Source of the DNA: Blautia_A ammoniilytica
GTDB taxonomy: Bacteria; Bacillota; Clostridia; Lachnospirales; Lachnospiraceae
Assembly: GCF_025566965.1 (NCBI RefSeq)
Contig: NZ_JAOQJL010000007.1
Location: 68,174-132,173, forward strand
Length of the DNA: 64,000 bases
Direction of reading: 5' to 3'
Below, one piece after another: positions 33,573-41,571 of the stretch; position 1 is the stretch's first letter, and each line of letters opens with the position of its first letter. Below the pieces are notes generated by a model, which was given only the letters and a program-made list of their open reading frames with translations, searched no databases and was not told where the DNA came from. Position numbers and translations under genes: made by a program.

Positions 33573-34052
33573 GTGGCACAGAGAGGACGTAAGCCAAAGC
33601 CTACGGCAGTAAAGGTGTTGGAGGGCAATCCGGGCAAGAGAAGCCTTAATACGGCCGAACCGAAGCCTGAAAAGAAAGCACCACGCTGTCCGTCATGGCT
33701 TGAGGATGAAGCGAAAAAAGAATGGAAGAGGATGAGCAAGCAGCTGGAGCAGTTGGGGATTCTCACGGAGATTGATATGGCTGCCTTTGCCGGATACTGT
33801 CAGGCATATGCGAGGTGGAAAGAAGCAGAGGAATTTATCACGCAGCATGGAACGATTGTGAAGACTCCGAGTGGCTATTGGCAGCAGGTGCCACAGGTAT
33901 CCATTGCACAGACCTATCTTAAGATTATGAATAAATTTTGTGAACAGTTCGGACTTACTCCTTCTGCGAGAAGCAGAATTGTTGCAGATACAGCTGAGGA
34001 CAAAGAAAGTGATGAGATGGAACTTCTCTTGATTAAGGGAGGTGGCAGATAA
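33573..34052 (+). CDS. terS: terminase small subunit, P27 family
   Basis: A 159-residue protein. The opening AQRGRKPKPTAVKVLEGNPGKRSLN is the hallmark of P27-type small subunits, followed by helical LEDEAKKEWKRMSKQLEQLGILTEIDMAAFAGYCQAYARW. It recognises phage DNA for packaging. GTG 33573 is chosen because GGAGG lies eight bases before it. The stop overlaps the large subunit start (TAATG). Confidence 0.9.
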   Translation: MAQRGRKPKPTAVKVLEGNPGKRSLNTAEPKPEKKAPRCPSWLEDEAKKEWKRMSKQLEQLGILTEIDMAAFAGYCQAYARWKEAEEFITQHGTIVKTPSGYWQQVPQVSIAQTYLKIMNKFCEQFGLTPSARSRIVADTAEDKESDEMELLLIKGGGR

Positions 34053-35599
34053 TGTATGATGTGACAAAAGCGGATCATGCGGTCAACTTTATCAATTGTC
34101 TGAAGCACACCAAAGGGAAATGGAGGGGAGTTCCGTTTGAACTTCTCTCCTGGCAGGATGAGATTATCCGCACATTATTTGGTACGGTTAAGGAAAATGG
34201 CTACAGGCAGTACAATACCTGCTACTGTGAGATTCCGAAGAAAAATGGAAAGTCGGAACTGGCGGCTGCCATTGCATTATATATGACCTGCGGTGACGGG
34301 GAATGGGGAGCAGAAGTGTATGGCTGTGCTTCCGACCGCCAACAGGCATCTATTGTATTTGATGTGGCTGTGGATATGGTGGATCAGTGTCCTGCTTTGA
34401 AAAAGAGAATTAAACCAGTGATGTCGGTTAAGAGGCTTGTGTATAAACCGACCAACAGCTTCTATCAGGTGTTATCAGCTGAAGCATATACCAAGCATGG
34501 TCTGAACGTACACGCTGTTATTTTTGATGAACTTCATGCACAGCCGAACAGAGAACTTTTTGACGTTATGACAAAAGGCTCCGGTGATGCCAGAACACAG
34601 CCTTTATATTTTCTGATTACTACAGCCGGAACAGACAGAAATTCGATTTGCTTTGAACAGCACCAAAAAGCTGTTGACATTATAGAGGGCAGAAAAATTG
34701 ACCCGACATTCTATCCCGTGATTTATGGTGCATCCGATGAGGATGACTGGACGAGCGAAGCCACATGGTATAAAGCCAATCCTTCCCTTGGAGAAACCAT
34801 CGATATTGAAAAGGTTCGAAATGCTTACATCAGTGCAAGGGAAAATGCTGCAGAAGAGAATATCTTCCGGCAGCTTCGATTAAACCAATGGGTAAAACAG
34901 TCTACCCGTTGGATGCAGATGGATAAATGGGATTCGTGTGCATTCCCCGTAAATGAGGAGGAACTTATCGGAAGAACCTGCTATGGCGGTTTAGACCTTT
35001 CGAGTACATCGGATATCACGGCATTTGTACTTGTGTTTCCACCAAGAAATGATGAAGAAAAATACATCATTTTACCATACTGCTGGATACCGGAAGATAA
35101 CATGAGACTCCGTGTCAGAAGGGACCATGTTCCTTATGATGTGTGGGCAGCAGAAGGGAGTCTGGAAACCACGGAAGGAAATGTCATTCATTATGGTTTT
35201 ATAGAGAAATTTATAGAGGAACTTGGTACGAAGTACCACATAAAAGAAATTGCATTTGACCGTTGGGGTGCAACGCAGATGGTGCAGGATTTGGAAGGTA
35301 TGGGATTTACTGTTGTTCCTTTCGGGCAGGGGTATAAGGATATGAGTCCGCCAACGAAGGAACTTATGAAGCTGACACTTGAGGAGCGAATTGCCCACGG
35401 TGGGCATAAGGTTCTCCGTTGGATGATGGATAACGTGTATGTCAGACAAGACCCTGCCGGAAATATCAAAATGGATAAAGAAAAATCTACAGAGAAAATT
35501 GATGCTGCAGTCGCAACCGTCATGGCACTTGACCGTGCAATCCGTAATCAGGGAAGTGATGGCAGTGTGTACGATGCCAGAGGAATTCTGGTGTTTTAG
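34052..35599 (+). CDS. terL: terminase large subunit
   Basis: A 515-residue packaging motor. The ATPase has the Walker A-like EIPKKNGKSELAAAIALY (near residues 56-73) and Walker B HAVIFDELHAQP. The C-terminal nuclease contains GGLDLSSTSDITAF, with its Asp cluster, and later AFDRWGATQMVQDL. Length and motifs are those of HK97-type TerL. It would cut concatemers and pump DNA into the prohead through the portal encoded downstream. Confidence 0.95.
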   Translation: MYDVTKADHAVNFINCLKHTKGKWRGVPFELLSWQDEIIRTLFGTVKENGYRQYNTCYCEIPKKNGKSELAAAIALYMTCGDGEWGAEVYGCASDRQQASIVFDVAVDMVDQCPALKKRIKPVMSVKRLVYKPTNSFYQVLSAEAYTKHGLNVHAVIFDELHAQPNRELFDVMTKGSGDARTQPLYFLITTAGTDRNSICFEQHQKAVDIIEGRKIDPTFYPVIYGASDEDDWTSEATWYKANPSLGETIDIEKVRNAYISARENAAEENIFRQLRLNQWVKQSTRWMQMDKWDSCAFPVNEEELIGRTCYGGLDLSSTSDITAFVLVFPPRNDEEKYIILPYCWIPEDNMRLRVRRDHVPYDVWAAEGSLETTEGNVIHYGFIEKFIEELGTKYHIKEIAFDRWGATQMVQDLEGMGFTVVPFGQGYKDMSPPTKELMKLTLEERIAHGGHKVLRWMMDNVYVRQDPAGNIKMDKEKSTEKIDAAVATVMALDRAIRNQGSDGSVYDARGILVF

Positions 35600-35608
35600 G
35601 AGGATGAC

Positions 35609-35677
35609 ATGATTTTGGTCAGCATATTAGGCTTCGTTCTCATAAGGGAAGCAATCAATCAGGCATTGGAGGGATAG
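35609..35677 (+). CDS. 22-residue hydrophobic small protein between terL and portal
   Basis: MILVSILGFVLIREAINQALEG begins ten bases after terL with an AGGAGG box and ends three bases before the portal start. The first half is one short hydrophobic helix. Its exact fit between two coupled genes supports translation, though it may serve only to couple the portal to terL. Confidence 0.5.
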   Translation: MILVSILGFVLIREAINQALEG

Positions 35678-35680
35678 CAG

Positions 35681-36991
35681 ATGAGAATAAAAAGTTTGTT
35701 TGGTTTCGGTCAGGCGAGGGATAAGCCTGTACGGAATTACAGCAATGGTGAGTATACATTCAATTTCGGACGAAGCACCAGCGGAAAGAGCGTCAATGAA
35801 ATGACAGCCATGCAGACTACTGCAGTTTATGCATGTGTGAGGATTTTGTCAGAAGCAATCGCATCGCTTCCAATTCATGTATATCGATACAAAGACGGTG
35901 GGAAGGAAATGGTTTGTGACCACCCGCTTTATACGCTGCTCCATGATGAGCCAAACCCGGAGATGATTTCATTTGTGTTCAGAGAAACGCTGATGAGTCA
36001 TCTTTTAATTTGGGGAAATGCATATGCACAGATCATACGAAATGGGAAAGGCGAGGTGCTTTCTCTGTATCCGCTACTTCCAAACAAGATGAGTGTGGAG
36101 AGGGACAGTAATGGAGTGCTGTATTATGTGTATTCCCGTTATACAGATGAGAATCCCAACATGAAAAAGATGGGAGATATCATCTTAAGGCAGGAGGATG
36201 TGCTTCATATTCCCGGACTTGGATTTGATGGTCTTATCGGTTACTCACCTATTGCAATGGCAAGGAATGCTGTCGGTATGACGATGGCATGTGAGGAATA
36301 TGGTGCCAGTTTTTTTGCTAATGGTGCAAATCCCGGTGGTGTGTTGGAGCATCCGGGTGTGTTGAAAGACCCGGCAAAGGTAAGGGATTCTTGGAATGCA
36401 GTGTATCGTGGAACGACCAATGCCCACAAGATTGCCGTACTTGAGGAAGGGATGAAATACCAGCAGATAGGTATCCCACCGGAGGAGGCGCAGTTCCTGG
36501 AAACAAGAAAGTTTCAGATTAACGAAATTGCAAGGCTGTTTCGGATACCGCCACATATGGTCGGTGATTTGGAAAAGAGCAGTTTTTCTAATATTGAGCA
36601 GCAGTCCTTGGAATTTGTGAAATACACACTTGACCCGTGGGTAATCCGATGGGAACAGGCACTTAAAAAATCCCTTTTTCTGCCGGAAGAGAAAAAAGAG
36701 TTTTTTATAAAGTTGAATGTGGACGGTCTGCTCCGTGGAGATTATCAGAGCCGAATGAATGGTTACGCCATCGGCAGACAGAATGGTTGGCTGTCGACCA
36801 ACGATATCCGTGAAATGGAAGATATGAATCCATTACCGGAAGAGGAAGGTGGCAATCTGTATCTTGTGAACGGTGCGATGACGAAGCTGAAGGATGCAGG
36901 AGCATTTGCCAAAGAGGGAACGAAAAGCACGTCAGAGGAAACCGAACCGCAGCAACCACCAGACAATAGAAACAGAGGAGGTCTACGATGA
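35681..36991 (+). CDS. HK97-family portal protein
   Basis: A 436-residue portal, the dodecameric ring through which DNA enters the head. Typical segments: VNEMTAMQTTAVYACVRILSEAIASLPIHVYR near the N-terminus, HPLYTLLHDEPNPEM, GNAYAQIIRNGKGEVLSLYPL, and IARLFRIPPHMVGDLEKSSFSNIEQQSLEFVKYTLDPWVIRWEQAL near 285-330. Length is normal. It overlaps the protease by 4 bases (ATGA). Confidence 0.94.
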   Translation: MRIKSLFGFGQARDKPVRNYSNGEYTFNFGRSTSGKSVNEMTAMQTTAVYACVRILSEAIASLPIHVYRYKDGGKEMVCDHPLYTLLHDEPNPEMISFVFRETLMSHLLIWGNAYAQIIRNGKGEVLSLYPLLPNKMSVERDSNGVLYYVYSRYTDENPNMKKMGDIILRQEDVLHIPGLGFDGLIGYSPIAMARNAVGMTMACEEYGASFFANGANPGGVLEHPGVLKDPAKVRDSWNAVYRGTTNAHKIAVLEEGMKYQQIGIPPEEAQFLETRKFQINEIARLFRIPPHMVGDLEKSSFSNIEQQSLEFVKYTLDPWVIRWEQALKKSLFLPEEKKEFFIKLNVDGLLRGDYQSRMNGYAIGRQNGWLSTNDIREMEDMNPLPEEEGGNLYLVNGAMTKLKDAGAFAKEGTKSTSEETEPQQPPDNRNRGGLR

Positions 36992-37704
36992 AACGAAAGT
37001 TTTGGAACTGGGTCAGAAATGAGGGGGAAAGAACCCTCTTTTTAAATGGAGAAATCTCAGATGAAACATGGTACGGGGATGAGGTTACCCCTAAGTTATT
37101 TAAAGACGAACTGTTATCCGGCGAAGGGGATATTACCGTATGGATAAACAGTCCGGGCGGTGATGTGTTTGCAGCTGCCCAAATCTACAACATGCTGATG
37201 GACTATAAAGGTCATGTGACTGTGAAGATTGACGGTCTTGCTGCTTCGGCAGCCTCCGTGATTGCAATGGCAGGAACAAAGGTGCTGATGAGTCCGGTGG
37301 CAATGATGATGATCCACAACCCGGCTACGATAGCCATTGGAGATACAGCAGAGATGAAAAAGGCAATTGAGATGCTTGATGAAGTCAAGGAATCCATTAT
37401 GAATGCCTATGAAATCAAAACCGGATTGAACCGCACGAAAATCTCACATCTGATGGATGCAGAGTCCTGGTTCAATGCAAAGAAAGCTGTGGAACTTGGG
37501 TTTGCGGATGAAGTTCTCTTTGATAAGGGAAAAGAGGAAAATTCGGAAGAAAAGGAAGAAGAAAAGGAAGAGGAATTGGAAGCCATCCTGTTTTCAAGGT
37601 CGGCTGTTACCAATTCCTTTTTTAATAAGCTGATTCCCGGAAAGCCGGAGAAAAAGGTAAACATTAGCGAGCTTGAAAAGCGGCTCAGTCTGTTAAAGCC
37701 ATAA
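36988..37704 (+). CDS. ClpP-type prohead protease
   Basis: A 238-residue serine protease of the ClpP fold that matures the capsid. INSPGGDVFAAAQIYNML, then IDGLAASAASVIAMAG (the nucleophile Ser in the SAAS segment), then MMMIHNPATIAIGD with the catalytic His. The C-terminal 60 residues are acidic (a long Glu/Lys run near 185-200) and may bind capsid protein as a delta-like region. Confidence 0.92.
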   Translation: MKRKFWNWVRNEGERTLFLNGEISDETWYGDEVTPKLFKDELLSGEGDITVWINSPGGDVFAAAQIYNMLMDYKGHVTVKIDGLAASAASVIAMAGTKVLMSPVAMMMIHNPATIAIGDTAEMKKAIEMLDEVKESIMNAYEIKTGLNRTKISHLMDAESWFNAKKAVELGFADEVLFDKGKEENSEEKEEEKEEELEAILFSRSAVTNSFFNKLIPGKPEKKVNISELEKRLSLLKP

Positions 37705-37712
37705 GGAGGGCA

Positions 37713-38915
37713 ATGAATATGAGTACAGTATTGGAATTAATGGAAAAGAGAAAGAAAGCATGGGAAACTGCCAAGGCATTTTTGGATTCCAGAAGGGGCA
37801 GTGATGGTCTGATTTCTGCAGAGGACAATGCGACTTACGAAAGAATGGAAGCGGATGTGGTGGCACTCGGTAAAGAAATCGAGAGATTGCAGAGACAGGC
37901 TGCCATTGATGCGGAACTGGCAAAGGCTACTTCCGAACCAATCAAGGATAAGCCGGGCATGAAGCCGGGGGATAAGGGGAGCGGACGTGCATCTGCTGAA
38001 TACCAGACTGCATTCTGGAATGCGATGCGTAAGAAGAACTATTACGATGTCAATAATGCACTTTCCATCGGGGAAGATGCCGAGGGCGGTTATCTGGTGC
38101 CGGATGAGTTTGAAAGAAAATTGGTGGAAGGACTGGAAGAGGAGAGTTTCTTCCGTTCCCTTGCAACCGTAATCAGAACTTCCAGCGGTGACCGCAAGAT
38201 TCCGATTGTTACGGGTAAGGGCGAAGCAGCATGGATTGACGAGAACGGACAGTTCCCTGAATCTGATGACAGCTTTGGTCAGACATCTATCGGAGCATAT
38301 AAACTTGCTACCATGATTAAAGTATCGGATGAACTTTTAAATGATAGTATATTTGACGTTCAGGCATATATCGTGAAAGAGTTTGCAAGACGTATCTCCA
38401 CAAAGGAAGAGGAAGCATTCTTTGTTGGTGACGGTGCCGGAAAACCTGTCGGTATTTTCAATGCCACCGGAGGTGGAGAAGTTGGTGTAACAACTACGAC
38501 TGCCAACATCACATTTGATGATGTCATGGATCTGTTCTATTCATTAAAGGCTCCTTACCGTAAGAAGGCTAAATGGATTTTGAATGATTCCACAGTTAAG
38601 GCACTACGTAAGTTAAAGGATTCCAACGGTAATTATATCTGGCAGCCTTCTGTGTCTGTAGGTGTACCGGATATGATTTTGAACCGTCCTTATTACACTT
38701 CCACATTTGCACCGGAAGTGGCAGCAGGAGCCACACCTCTTGCATTCGGTGATTTTTCTTATTACTGGATTGCAGACCGTGAGGGCAGAAGCTTCAAACG
38801 TCTGAATGAACTTTATGCAACCACAGGACAGGTCGGTTTCCTTGCAAGCCAGAGAGTGGATGGAAAGCTGATTCTTCCTGAAGCTGTGAAACTGCTTAGT
38901 ATGAAGTCTGCGTAA
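37713..38915 (+). CDS. HK97-fold major capsid protein
   Basis: A 400-residue capsid protein. Residues 1-95 are a helical delta domain (MEKRKKAWETAKAFLDS and following coiled coil) expected to be removed by the protease. The mature part starts about 100 with EYQTAFWNAMRKKNYYDVNNALSIGEDAEGGYLVPDEFERKLVEGLEEESFFRSLATVI. ATG 37719 fits the GGAGG box spacing better than 37713 and may be the true start. Confidence 0.94.
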   Translation: MNMSTVLELMEKRKKAWETAKAFLDSRRGSDGLISAEDNATYERMEADVVALGKEIERLQRQAAIDAELAKATSEPIKDKPGMKPGDKGSGRASAEYQTAFWNAMRKKNYYDVNNALSIGEDAEGGYLVPDEFERKLVEGLEEESFFRSLATVIRTSSGDRKIPIVTGKGEAAWIDENGQFPESDDSFGQTSIGAYKLATMIKVSDELLNDSIFDVQAYIVKEFARRISTKEEEAFFVGDGAGKPVGIFNATGGGEVGVTTTTANITFDDVMDLFYSLKAPYRKKAKWILNDSTVKALRKLKDSNGNYIWQPSVSVGVPDMILNRPYYTSTFAPEVAAGATPLAFGDFSYYWIADREGRSFKRLNELYATTGQVGFLASQRVDGKLILPEAVKLLSMKSA

Positions 38916-38932
38916 GATAGGGGGATGAGGGT

Positions 38933-39208
38933 ATGCTTGTGACCGTGGATGAAGCGAAATTATATCTGCGTTTGGATGGCACGGAAGAGGATGCCCTCAT
39001 TCAGACGCTTTTGGAGACAGCAGAAAGTCTGTGCCAGGATATTGTAAGAACAGATTTTGATGAAATGGAAGAAGTGCCGGAGATTGTGAAAGTTGGAATT
39101 CGTTATGCTGTGACCTATTTATATGAAAACAGGGAAAAGGCAGACTTTGATGAGTTGACTAGGATGCTTAAATTTCTGCTGTACAGTGTGCGGAAGGAGG
39201 AATTCTGA
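38933..39208 (+). CDS. head-tail connector (gp6-like)
   Basis: A 91-residue helical protein (VTVDEAKLYLRLDGTEEDALIQTLLETAESLCQDIV, IVKVGIRYAVTYLYENREKAD) with the pattern of the HK97 gp6-like head-tail connectors that form the ring below the portal. It follows the capsid gene with a GGGGATGAGG box and overlaps the next start by one codon letter (TGATG). Confidence 0.85.
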   Translation: MLVTVDEAKLYLRLDGTEEDALIQTLLETAESLCQDIVRTDFDEMEEVPEIVKVGIRYAVTYLYENREKADFDELTRMLKFLLYSVRKEEF

Positions 39209-39534
39209 TGCAGGTCGGAAGGATGAGATACCGCATAGAAATACAGGATTATAAAAGTACACAGGATGCAGACGGGTTTGAAACAAGGGAGTGGATGACA
39301 GTCCATACGGTATGGGCAGACATCGCTCCCGTTTCCGGTAAAGAGTATATGGCTTCCAACAGAGAGACTGCAGAAATCACAAATAAAATATACATCCGAT
39401 TTCGTTCAGGAATTAAATCTACCATGAGAATAAAACACGGGGACAGAATTTTTGAAATTGAGTCCGTGCTTGGAGATAAGCGGAGCGGAATGCTTACCAT
39501 TATGGCGAGGGAGGTGGCGCGATGGCAAAGATGA
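39208..39534 (+). CDS. head closure protein (SPP1 gp16-like)
   Basis: A 108-residue beta-rich protein (VGRMRYRIEIQDYKSTQDADGFETREWMTVHTVWADIAPVSGKEYMASNRETAEITNKIYIRF) matching the phage head-closure/tail-attachment family. It would plug the connector after packaging. It overlaps the next gene by 13 bases. Confidence 0.85.
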   Translation: MQVGRMRYRIEIQDYKSTQDADGFETREWMTVHTVWADIAPVSGKEYMASNRETAEITNKIYIRFRSGIKSTMRIKHGDRIFEIESVLGDKRSGMLTIMAREVARWQR

Positions 39535-39953
39535 CATTCAAACTGCCGGAAGAAACCATACGAAAGATGGAAGCACTGGGCAGCTATTATGATGCAGTCA
39601 CAAGTGCGGTATTGGAAGAAGGGGTAAAGCCATTGTACGATGCTGCGAAACAGAGTCTTTCTTCCGTTATTGGTCAGGCGACAAAAGAACCATCGGAATC
39701 AACAGGTGATTTGCTTGAGTCTCTGTCTGTTACGAAACCTTACCAGTCTGCAGATGGGAATTGGAACATAAAGGTGGGCTGTATCGGTTATGACAGAAAA
39801 GGAGTACCCAACCCACTGAAAGCTGCTGTTTTGGAACATGGTCGTTCTAATCAGCCAGCCAAGCCGTGGGCGAAGCCGGCCGGCAGAAAGGCGAAGAAGG
39901 AATGCATCAAAAAGATGCAGGAAGCATTGGATTCGGAGGTGGAGAAATTATGA
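39522..39953 (+). CDS. HK97 gp10-like tail-joining protein
   Basis: A 143-residue protein in the position of HK97 gp10. It has helical MTFKLPEETIRKMEALGSYYDAVTSAVLEEG and VKPLYDAAKQSLSS segments, a beta part (GNWNIKVGCIGYDRKGVPNPLKAAVLEHGRSNQPAKPWAKPA) and a lysine-rich C-terminal helix. The EHG-x-PAKPW pattern is the family signature. It overlaps the next gene by 4 bases. Confidence 0.8.
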   Translation: MAKMTFKLPEETIRKMEALGSYYDAVTSAVLEEGVKPLYDAAKQSLSSVIGQATKEPSESTGDLLESLSVTKPYQSADGNWNIKVGCIGYDRKGVPNPLKAAVLEHGRSNQPAKPWAKPAGRKAKKECIKKMQEALDSEVEKL

Positions 39954-40303
39954 GTCTGAACAGCCGAATCATAAAGGCATTAGAACCTATGAAACTGAAA
40001 GTGACAGTTTCGGAGTATCCGGTTAATGATGAGGAAGGAAAACCTCAACAACCGGATACTTTTTTGGTAATCATACCCGGAACGGATGATTTCCCTGTAT
40101 GTGCAGATGACCGACCAATCGTGGAGACAGAGGAAGTTGAACTGGCACTTTACTGTAAAGGAAATTATCTGAAGATGAGGGATGAGATTACTACAAGGCT
40201 CCTGGATGCAGACATTACGATTACATCCAGAAAATATATGGAGTTTGAAAAAGAAACAAAATACCACCATTACATTTTTGAAGTAATGGGAATAAGCGAA
40301 TAG
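39950..40303 (+). CDS. tail-completion/minor structural protein
   Basis: A 117-residue protein (MSLNSRIIKALEPMKLKVTVSEYPVNDEEGKPQQPDTFLVIIPGTDDFP and on) in the slot of the tail terminator, between the gp10-like protein and the major tail protein. The alternating short strands and the ETEEVELALYCKGNYLKMRDEIT segment fit that fold. ATG 39950 lies within the previous gene's stop (ATGA), behind GGAGGTGG. Confidence 0.7.
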   Translation: MSLNSRIIKALEPMKLKVTVSEYPVNDEEGKPQQPDTFLVIIPGTDDFPVCADDRPIVETEEVELALYCKGNYLKMRDEITTRLLDADITITSRKYMEFEKETKYHHYIFEVMGISE

Positions 40304-40319
40304 GAAGGAGGATTTGCCA

Positions 40320-40934
40320 ATGGCAACCATCGGTCTTGATAAATTATTTTATGCGCCTATTACAGAGGATGAAAACGAGGAGGAAACCTATGGTACTCCG
40401 GTGCAGCTTGCAAAAGCGATTTCTGTGGAGTTGTCTGTAGAACTTGCAGAAGCAGTGCTGTATGCGGATGATGGAATTGCACAGATCATCAAGGAATTCA
40501 ATTCTGGCACACTGACACTTGGTGTGGATGACATCGGACTTTCCGCAGCATCAGAACTGACAGGTGCAGAGATTGACAGCAATGGTGTACTGGTTTCCAC
40601 ATCGGAAGACGACGGTAAGCCTGTAGCAGTCGGCTTCAGAGCAAAGAAGGCAAACGGAAAATACCGTTATTTCTGGTTATACCGTGTGAAGTTTGCGGTT
40701 CCGGCTACCAATTTGGAAACAAAGGGAGAATCCATAAACTTCCAGACACCAAGCATTGAAGGAACGGTAATGCGCAGAAATAAGGTGGACGGAAAGGGCA
40801 GACATCCGTGGAAAGCGGAGGTCAGTGAGGATGATTCCGGTGTAAATACAACAACTATCGGAAGCTGGTATAAAGAGGTTTACGAGCCTGCTTATACAAC
40901 TGAAGCGTCAAATGTATCGGAAGAGGATGCATAG
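40320..40934 (+). CDS. major tail tube protein
   Basis: A 204-residue protein starting MATIGLDKLFYAPITEDENEEETYGTPVQLAKAISVELSVE, the typical opening of Firmicute siphophage major tail proteins. FNSGTLTLGVDDIGLSAASELTGAEID follows and then AVGFRAKKANGKYRYFWLYRVKF. It polymerises into the tail tube around the tape measure. It starts at ATG 40320 behind AGGAGG. Confidence 0.9.
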   Translation: MATIGLDKLFYAPITEDENEEETYGTPVQLAKAISVELSVELAEAVLYADDGIAQIIKEFNSGTLTLGVDDIGLSAASELTGAEIDSNGVLVSTSEDDGKPVAVGFRAKKANGKYRYFWLYRVKFAVPATNLETKGESINFQTPSIEGTVMRRNKVDGKGRHPWKAEVSEDDSGVNTTTIGSWYKEVYEPAYTTEASNVSEEDA

Positions 40935-40969
40935 AAACCGGGTAACCGGGATTTGAAAGGAGAAGCAGT

Positions 40970-41383
40970 ATGTACAGTATAGAAGATAGAAGTCAGGTTA
41001 TTACAATCGGTGGTGTGGAACACAAGCTGATTCTTACCACCAAAGCAACAAAGGATATTACCAAGCGGTATGGCGGTTTGGAAAAACTCGGTGACAAGCT
41101 GTTAAAGAATGCAACGATGGAGGAATCGTTGGGAGAGGTTATTTGGCTGATTGCATTGTTGGCAAATCAGGAAATCCTCATCCATAATTTACAGCACAGG
41201 GATGAACCGAAACCGCTTCTTACAGAAGATGAAATAGAACTTCTTACCAATCCGTATGAACTGGCAGAATATAAGGATGCAATCATGGCAGCAATGTTAA
41301 AAGGCACGAAGCGTCATGTGGAATCCATGCCGGAGAAAAATGAAAAGGGAAACGCACAGACCGGGCAGAGCCACCAGAAGTGA
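40970..41383 (+). CDS. tail assembly chaperone, short product (gpG-like)
   Basis: A 137-residue protein in the place of lambda gpG, between the tail tube and tape measure genes. It is helical (EHKLILTTKATKDITKRYGGLEKLGDKLLKNATMEESLGEVIWLIALLANQEI). Near its end (41344-41350) lies a slippery heptamer. A shift to the -1 frame joins it to a second frame ending at 41559, giving a 196-residue long form. Both forms are expected to coat the tape measure during tail assembly. AAAGGAG precedes the start. Confidence 0.85.
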   Translation: MYSIEDRSQVITIGGVEHKLILTTKATKDITKRYGGLEKLGDKLLKNATMEESLGEVIWLIALLANQEILIHNLQHRDEPKPLLTEDEIELLTNPYELAEYKDAIMAAMLKGTKRHVESMPEKNEKGNAQTGQSHQK

Positions 41384-41559
41384 GCTTTGCCCGGTTCGTG
41401 TATATCGGAGTAACACAGTTACGGAAACCGGAAGAGGAAGTGCTTTTGACACCGCTTGGCGAACTTATGGATCAATGGGAACTTCACAAACAGTTTCTTG
41501 GAATTGCAAAGCCTAAGAGGGAGGTTTTCATTGAGGATATCATACCGGAAGGCATCTAA
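40970..41559 (+). CDS. tail assembly chaperone, -1 frameshift long product (gpGT-like)
   Basis: Reading 127 codons in the first frame, slipping back one base at A-AAG-GGA (41344-41350), then 69 codons in the new frame gives a 196-residue fusion. The added part (TDRAEPPEVSFARFVYIGVTQLRKPEEEVLLTPLGELMDQWELHKQFLGIAKPKREVFIEDIIPEGI, given here as a description of its open frame only in part) has no ribosome binding site or start of its own. It ends 12 bases before the tape measure gene. This is the gpG/gpGT pattern conserved across long-tailed phages. Confidence 0.8.
41344..41350 (+). other. programmed -1 frameshift slippery site AAAGGGA
   Basis: In the zero frame the codons are GAA AAG GGA. The heptamer A-AAG-GGA fits the X-XXY-YYZ rule exactly, so both tRNAs can re-pair after slipping one base back. 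The zero-frame stop follows 34 bases later. Confidence 0.78.
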
Positions 41560-41571
41560 GGAGGTGTTTGG

